NCBI GenBank assembly: GCA_032622095.1
Contig: CP136069.1
Coordinates: 123,436,126 to 123,500,125 of the forward strand
Direction of reading: 5' to 3'
Source: Siphonodentalium dalli
Lineage: Eukaryota > Mollusca > Scaphopoda > Gadilida > Siphonodentaliidae
DNA length: 64,000 bases
Shown here one piece after another: positions 58,230-64,000 of this stretch; position 1 is the first letter of the stretch, and each line of letters begins with the position of its first letter. The notes under the pieces are model-generated. The model did not search any database. It had not been told where the DNA came from and saw only the letters and a program-made list of their open reading frames with translations. The position numbers and the translations under genes are program-made.

Positions 58230-59340
58230 TAAGTTCCCCAGTTGAAGTTGGTGATATTCACCCATTGGGCACCTCATTTATGAATTTTATCTTCTGCAAA
58301 TTATGGGATATAGAAACTTCCTAGAAGGGAAATTTAACTAACAACAATGTAAATTTGATACTATAGATACTTCCCAGAAGATGAGGCCTAAGCAGAATGA
58401 GGTCTCCAGCAGGGACCAGCCGATAGGGCGACTTGGGCGACTTCTTCGCCCTAGCGCCGTCCGCTTCGCCTTATTTTTGCAGTCGGGCGAAGTTCAAGTC
58501 GCCCTAAAAATTCCAAAGTTGACTGACGAAATTCGGCAAAATGTCCCAAATAATTTATGATAATTTACAACTGTCAACTGTGATTGCACACAATACTCCA
58601 CTATCAGGGTGTATCATGGTGTTATAAAACAATTAACACCTGTAATGCTCCAATCTGGAAGCATGTTGACAACGGAGTCTGATTACTGGTAGCTGTGAAA
58701 ACATCGTCGGGCCTCAAGTGTTAATCTGGTTGTTGTTATTTTTAGATTACCGTGATTACCACAATTTACAATGAAGATTACAACTCACACCTCTCACAAT
58801 GTGTCAATTCATCACTCCCTCTATGGAGTTTGGTTAAAGAAATTTTAAAACAAATTCATTTGTGAAGCATATTAAAATTTCGAACGGGATTACTAACAGA
58901 GCGCAGTAAAAGTGTTGATAAATATTGTTGGCATTTTTAACAACCCGAAAAATATGAAATAAAATCCTGTCATTCTCTAACAATTACGATATAAAATGCT
59001 GCTATCCTCTCACAATTATGTTTGGGTATTATTAATAGTTATTAGGGTCATGAAGTGAACATAATGACTCCATATTTCAACCATTGTTTCATAAGTTTAA
59101 TTGACATATTTCATCTCTCCTATTTTCGTTCTATAGCGACTCCTGTCGTAGTACTGATCAATTTAAATTTTGTAGACTCACTTCGCCCTATAGAACGGCC
59201 ACTTCGCCTTATTTTTATAGTAGGGCGAAGTCATTTCGCCCTGAAAATCTGGTCTAGGCTGGTCCCTGGTCTCCAGAGGGTGAATTTGGTGATGCTAGCC
59301 TGCTGTGCGGGATAGCATCACAAAAAGCGTGTCTGTTTCT
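58230..59340. mobile_element. hAT-type MITE (CAAGCCTG family) interrupted by another hAT MITE
   Basis: The middle segment (58235-58401) and right sub-hairpin (59269-59322) belong to one CAAGCCTG-family copy. It is split exactly at GTCTCCAG by the element 58410-59268. Its outer termini are lost. Confidence 0.75.
58410..59268. mobile_element. hAT MITE, 859 bp, perfect 8-bp target duplication
   Basis: Terminal inverted repeat CAGGGACCAGCC / GGCTGGTCCCTG, with target duplication GTCTCCAG at 58402-58409 and 59269-59276. Subterminal repeats of GGGCGAAGT and CTTCGCCCTA occur in both orientations at each end. The interior (58.5-59.15 kb) has no transposase. The CAGGG start and 8-bp duplication are diagnostic of hAT elements. 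Confidence 0.92.
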
Positions 59341-59385
59341 ACATTGTGCATGCCTGGCCTCAAGCAACACAATGTATTATACAAT

Positions 59386-59859
59386 CAAGCCTTGAAATAG
59401 TGTGATAGTGTGTCTGTCATTTGCAGAATGAGGTCCCCAGAGGGTGAATTTAGTGATGCTAAATTCACCCTCTGGGGACCTCATTCTGATAAGGCCCTCA
59501 ACTGCTATGGAAGATCTAGAATAAAATTGAATTTCCCCAGTTGAAGTTGGTGATGTTCACACATTGGGCACCTCAATTATGAATTTTATCTTCTGCAAAT
59601 TAGGGGATATAGAAACTTCCTAGAAGGGAAATTTAACTAAACAACAATGTAAATTTGATACTATAGATACTTCCCAGAAGATGAGGCCTAAGCAGAATGA
59701 GATCTTGAGACTCTAGATACTTCCCAGAAGATGAGGCCTAAGCAGAATAAGGTTCTCAGAGGGTGTATTTGGTTATGCTAGCCTGCTGTGTGGAGCAACA
59801 TAAATTCACCCTCTGGGAACCTCATTCTACAAATGCCAGACACTCTTAATTCAAACTTG
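59386..59859. mobile_element. hAT-type MITE (CAAGCCTG family), nearly complete
   Basis: CAAGCCTTGAAATAGTGTG to CTTAATTCAAACTTG with both sub-hairpins. A 45-bp string containing CTAGATACTTCCCAGAAGAT is duplicated near 59661 and 59711. Confidence 0.75.
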
Positions 59860-60369
59860 GAGAAAATGAAATTAATCTGATTTTAATGACCACTGAGTGA
59901 TAATGTAAACAACAAGGGTGCTTCATTGATAACACCATTAATCTCATTTAAATTACAAATGACATGAATTACACTCTCTGGGGATAGCATAGCAGTTGTT
60001 ATCTACCCATCTGCCAGTTGTATAAACATCTGTCCATCAGAGCACATGGGTGGCTTGCTGTAGTAGAGAATACAAGGATTAAAGTAATTTACTGAACATT
60101 TCTGTACATCTGTCTGTTCCTGATTTCGCCCAAACCCCTGATTTCAACCAAATATAGTGGAGTGACTAGAGGTACCCCCCTCCCCTCCCAAAGATGTAAT
60201 GTCATAGGTTCTTCAAAATTTTAATGAGTTTTTTTTTATTTTATTTAAAAATAAAATATTTTATTTAATAAAAAAAAATTATTTATTAAAAATAAAATAT
60301 ATATATATATTTATTTGTTTTGGTTAAATTGAGCAATAAGTTAAATTGAAATTTTTTTTTAAAAATTCA

Positions 60370-60787
60370 GATTTATGTCCATAGCCCACCCACATTTGAC
60401 CCAGTGACCTCATTTGAACAAATCTGAACCACAGTCACCCAAGGTACCCTCATACCAAATATGAACCCATTCGGCCCGACAAGTTCAGAAAAGAAGTCGT
60501 TTTAAGAATTACTATGTGGAAAAATAGTTATGGTCCTGACATCAAAACTATTTGACTTGGTGACCTCATTTGAACAAATCTGAATGAGAGTCACCTAGGG
60601 AACATCCACACCAAATATGAACCAATTCGGTATGATGGTTTCAGAGGAGAAGATGTTTTTTAAAAAGTTGACGGACGAACGGACGGACGGACGGACAGAC
60701 GGACGCACAACGGACGAGCACGGACGGACGACGGACGAGGAGTGATGACTATAGCTCCACCGGAGACATCGTCTCAGGTGAGCTAAA
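60370..60787 (-). repeat. CGTCC-type dispersed repeat, inverted copy
   Basis: Two units with AACAAATCTGAAYCNNAGTC ACC, then GACGGACGAACGGACGGACG runs, and the end ATGACTATAGCTCCACCGGA GAC...CTCAGGTGAGCT. It is the complement of the 10.6-kb copy and well preserved. Confidence 0.8.
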
Positions 60788-61137
60788 AACACACCACTTT
60801 GTATGAGACTGTACATAAAGGGCTGTATTTACTATTGATATTATATATGATCGAAAGTTCGACTGTTGAGATCCAATGGCAGAATTCACAAAAGAAAGAA
60901 TGCGGAAAAAGTCAAACATTCATCATTATTCATACTGTATCAATACAGCCCTCTTAATTCAGATTGTTTAGCTTCGGCAATCTGCTATGGCAACCCTTTG
61001 CCATTGCCCAGTTTGCTTCAGCAAATGGCTTCGTCATTGCTGTATCCAATTATGAGGGCTTATCGATACATGATAAGAACCCAACAGAAAATATGAACCC
61101 TGATAACTATCTGAAAGTTGACATATTTGTTCCTGTC

Positions 61138-61534
61138 CAAGCCTGAGTTTAGTGTGCCTGTCATTTGCAGAATGAGGTCCACTGAGGGTGAATATAGTGA
61201 CGCTATCCAGCATTGAGGGCTAGCATCCCCTCTGGGGACCTCATTCTGCTTTGGCCTCATCTTCTCTGGAAAGTTACTCTATTATCAAATTTATATAGAA
61301 ACTTTTTCACATAGATTGTATATCTGTTTTAGTTTAGTTTCTCTATATCCCCAAATTGGCATGCAACATACTGCATAATCAATGGATGTACATCACAATA
61401 TTCACCATGCGGGAACTTCAATCTGAGTCTATGTGTCTCATAGCAGATGAGGCCATGCAGAATGAGGTCCTCAGAGGGTGAATTTGGTGAGGACCTCATT
61501 ATGCAAATGACAGGCACACTAAACTCAAGGCTTG
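61138..61534. mobile_element. hAT-type MITE (CAAGCCTG family), full copy
   Basis: CAAGCCTGAGTTTAGTGTGC to GGCACACTAAACTCAAGGCTTG; both terminal arms well preserved. The second sub-hairpin is shortened. No clear target duplication. Confidence 0.75.
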
Positions 61535-61724
61535 GTCACAAAGTTGATGGACAATAATTGCTTACAACATAAATAAGACAAAGTCTGCTTGCAGTTGCAA
61601 ATGCATACAAGTTTCTACTGCAAACTTGATTTAAATTATAAATTAATATAACAAAATAATAGTTGTTTGCCACCAACTCCAAGGTGAGAAAAAACATTCA
61701 AAATTCAATCAGATCACCGAATGA

Positions 61725-62716
61725 AAGTGTCAATGACACTGTAGCTCAACTTGGGAAGGAGTTAATATTTTGCTGAGCAATGAATAGAACGATAAAGAAG
61801 GAAAGTAAAAAAGTTACAGTAAAGGTCTTGTATTGTGTAGATGAAATAATTTTCATTTCAAAGATTTCACCAATGATGGCTCCCATCTAAATGTTATCCA
61901 AAACATGCCTGTAAATTTTCTAAACAATTCTCCAATAAATGCAGGCTGCAGTATGTGCCAATGGATTCATTTACAAAACATTTCTTCAATATATGGTGGC
62001 TGCAGGGTGTGCCGAATGATTCAAATTTGAAATAAAAGATGGCTGCTGGTGGCCATGTTTTAAAAAAATTTCAGAAATAATCGATGGCTCCCATCCAGAG
62101 GTCACCCCAAAAATCCATTTGAAGTTTAGTGATAATCGGATGAGGGATGTGGCCTGTAGGCTGTGCCGAAGGATTTAGTCATCAAAGAGTAAAATCCAAG
62201 ATGGCTGCCATGTTTTTTATCAAATTTCGGAAATAATCTATGGCTCCCATCTAGAGGTCACCCCGAAGAGTCATAAGAAGTTTAGTGGCGATCAGATGAG
62301 GGATGTGGTCTGTTGGGTGTGCCAAAGAATTTAGTCATGCAAAGAGTAAAATTCAAGATGGCTGCTGGCGCCATGTTTTTCATTGAAAATCGCAAAATGT
62401 TGACAGCTCCCATCTAGAGGCGATTCTAAACATGCATGTAAATTTTCAAAACATTTCTTCAATAAATGCAGGCTGCAGGGTGTGCCGATGGATTCACTTT
62501 TGAAATCCAAAATGGCTGCCAGAGGCTATGTTTTTTAACAAATTTCAAAATATTGATGGCTAGAGGTCACCCCAAAGATCCATATGAAGTTTAGTGATGA
62601 TCAGATGAGAGATGTGGCCTGTAGGTTGAGCCAAAGGAAATTGCTCACAGACACATGCATGCACAACGGACACCAACCCATGGCTATAGCTCAAGCTTGA
62701 CATCGTCAAGTTGAGC
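61725..62716. repeat. Dispersed ~1-kb repeat with AGCTCAACTTG inverted ends
   Basis: The left end TGTAGCTCAACTTGG and the right end TCAAGTTGAGCTAAA are inverted. Between them are about five diverged units with GATGGCTCCCATCTAGAGGTCACC, GTGATAATCGGATGAGGGATGT and GGCTGCAGGGTGTGCCGA. Pieces occur at 1.76, 18.54-19.2 and 41.75 kb. Confidence 0.65.
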
Positions 62717-62854
62717 TAAACATGGTTATGCAGGTACAATCAAATATGACCTAATTTATAGAATTTAGAGAGTTTGGATATTACATGATATTGCCACTAA
62801 ATGTTTTTGGGAAAACCTGCAGGTTTAATAAAAGCCAGAAATGTAACAACTAAC

Positions 62855-63047
62855 CGTGTGTTCCATTCTATCTTCTTTTCGAATGGAAGTTTCTTGTAAC
62901 CAAGACATAACTTTGATGATATTTTTGGACTGATATCTTTGTAGAGATATGAGAAGAAGATAAAACTCAGCCCAATTGCTGGCGTGTAATAAGCGTTGAA
63001 CCTAGTGACATCAGTGACCCCCATCCGTTGTCACCTTAATATCATAC
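62855..63047 (-). CDS. TLCD4: TLCD4 (TMEM56)-like protein, first coding exon
   Basis: An acceptor (TTATTTTATTATTACAG) precedes this exon at 63048, so an untranslated exon probably lies upstream. ATG at 63024-63022 opens MGVTDVTRFNAYYTP, then a likely first membrane helix (AIGLSFIFFSYLY), then ISPKISSKLCLGYKKLPFEK and KIEWNTR, matching the SFKKKIEWNSR stretch of animal TLCD4/TMEM56. The donor is CG|GTTAGT at 62854. The exon ends two bases into a codon. The coding part is 170 bases. The next exon (expected to encode a VVST-H-L-type helix) was not found in the 17.8 kb before the 45-kb exon. Confidence 0.88.
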
Positions 63048-63403
63048 CTGTAATAATAAAATAAAATAAAATCTGAAAAGTAGCATACTATGATACATAT
63101 TGATATACAAAGCCCTAGTTGTGACGGTTTTAATATATTATGATGTCTATAATTTGTAATCATTTTTAAAAAAGACTTTGCAATTGAATATTTTATTTAC
63201 GCCAATGACTAATCGACTATACCGACCATTGTTTTTAAATCTGCAAATGTAAAGTGCCAAAATCATATGTATGTTTAAATACCAAAATGTATCAGCAGCA
63301 TGTGGTTCATCATAACAATGGGATGGATTGACAAAAGGCCAAAAAAATACATTTGTATTGAGATAATTTCCGTTGTGATTTTCCTGCTGACCATATTGTA
63401 ACC

Positions 63404-63419
63404 ACCCCCCCCCCCCCCC
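63404..63419. repeat. Poly-C run
   Basis: An uninterrupted run of about 14-15 C (poly-G on the other strand) without an adjacent recognisable element end. Confidence 0.6.
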
Positions 63420-63942
63420 TTTCCCTCAACTCAAGTTTTGTTCATGGTTTTCCAGTTTTCAAGAAATCTTTTTGGAAAAAATATCTTCATTTTCAATGTT
63501 TCATAACAATTATTTGAGTTCTCAGTCAAATCATTGTATTTAGTACAATTTAGTCTTGCAGATAAATAAAAGACATGAAAATGCCATAACACTATGTCAA
63601 AATAAACAGATAAATTAAAGACATATCATGGACTTCTTCGGGTACATGAAATTGATATGATTGTACTCAGGTGCACTGTCAATCTGGGGAATGTAGCATT
63701 CTACTAACATCGCCAAAAATTCAAAAGAAATCGAATATACTACTCCATAGAAAACATTGTCTGAACTACGCTCAATTGTAAATATTTACATCTCGATTCG
63801 GGACTCAACTATCGACAATAAACTAATACAAATAATTGCGCCATCGAGAGTCATTGCATTTAATTAATTATATAAGAGCACAGAGGGACATGCACACACC
63901 TGTATGCTAGGCCTTATAGATGCCTGGATGGATTGATAACGT

Positions 63943-64000
63943 TTAACCCTTTCTTTACTAAATACTTATTGACGAGTAGTTCAGATAATAGGCGTTTGTT
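63943..64000 (+). mobile_element. piggyBac-type MITE family C, left end, cut by the window
   Basis: TTAACCCTTTCTTTACTAAA followed by TTGACGAGTAGTTC matches the inverted right end of 31229-31764 (GAACTACTCGTCAATGAGTA ATTAGTAAAGAAAGGGTTAA). Confidence 0.7.

Noticed and set aside
1-64000. tRNA or rRNA genes, LINE reverse transcriptase, Polinton-type large elements
   Set aside because: No cloverleaf with A and B boxes, no rRNA core sequence and no long polymerase or integrase frames were recognised by eye.

Overview
The window is animal nuclear DNA. It is AT-rich, almost without long open frames, and filled with short non-autonomous transposons and divergent dispersed repeats. The two recognisable host genes are metazoan. 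The repeat content (arrays ending in CGTCC/GGACGG runs, many palindromic MITEs, long poly-G runs) resembles bivalve mollusc genomes. I infer a bivalve or close lophotrochozoan; species is not resolved.

Host genes. (1) An intact, intronless UCHL5 (UCH37) ubiquitin hydrolase reading frame lies on the + strand at 2611-3591, with catalytic Cys, His and Asp all present. (2) A TLC-domain membrane protein of the TLCD4/TMEM56 type lies on the - strand. Three of its exons are visible: 63047-62855 (start), 45053-44959 (His-His core) and 33155-32846 (end). The gene therefore spans at least 30 kb. Splice phases show that at least one exon is missing from each gap, and I could not find them.

Layout. 1-2.6 kb: non-coding DNA with a dispersed repeat. 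2.6-3.6 kb: UCHL5. 3.6-32.8 kb: dense repeats, including hAT-type MITEs with palindromic ends, piggyBac-type (TTAA) MITEs, CGTCC arrays, foldback elements, poly-G elements and a 1.5 kb, 24-bp minisatellite (27.2-28.7 kb). 32.8-63.0 kb: the TLCD4-like gene, whose introns hold a degenerate GGCGGTCTAC array next to a Penelope-like remnant with a hammerhead-like fold (33.7-34.6 kb), a MITE beside a 5 kb inverted-ended element (34.8-40.2 kb), an old duplicated block (42-45 and 47 kb), a 4.9 kb unit with about 0.9-kb inverted arms (50.8-55.7 kb), and a hAT MITE with a perfect 8-bp target duplication nested in another MITE (58.4-59.3 kb). The window ends inside another TTAA element.

No bacterial-type operon, CRISPR array, rRNA, tRNA or viral gene was seen. 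The most unusual items are the hammerhead/Penelope/GGCGGTCTAC assembly, TTAA-ended and non-TTAA MITEs sharing one central hairpin, and the higher-order minisatellite with a continuous frame.
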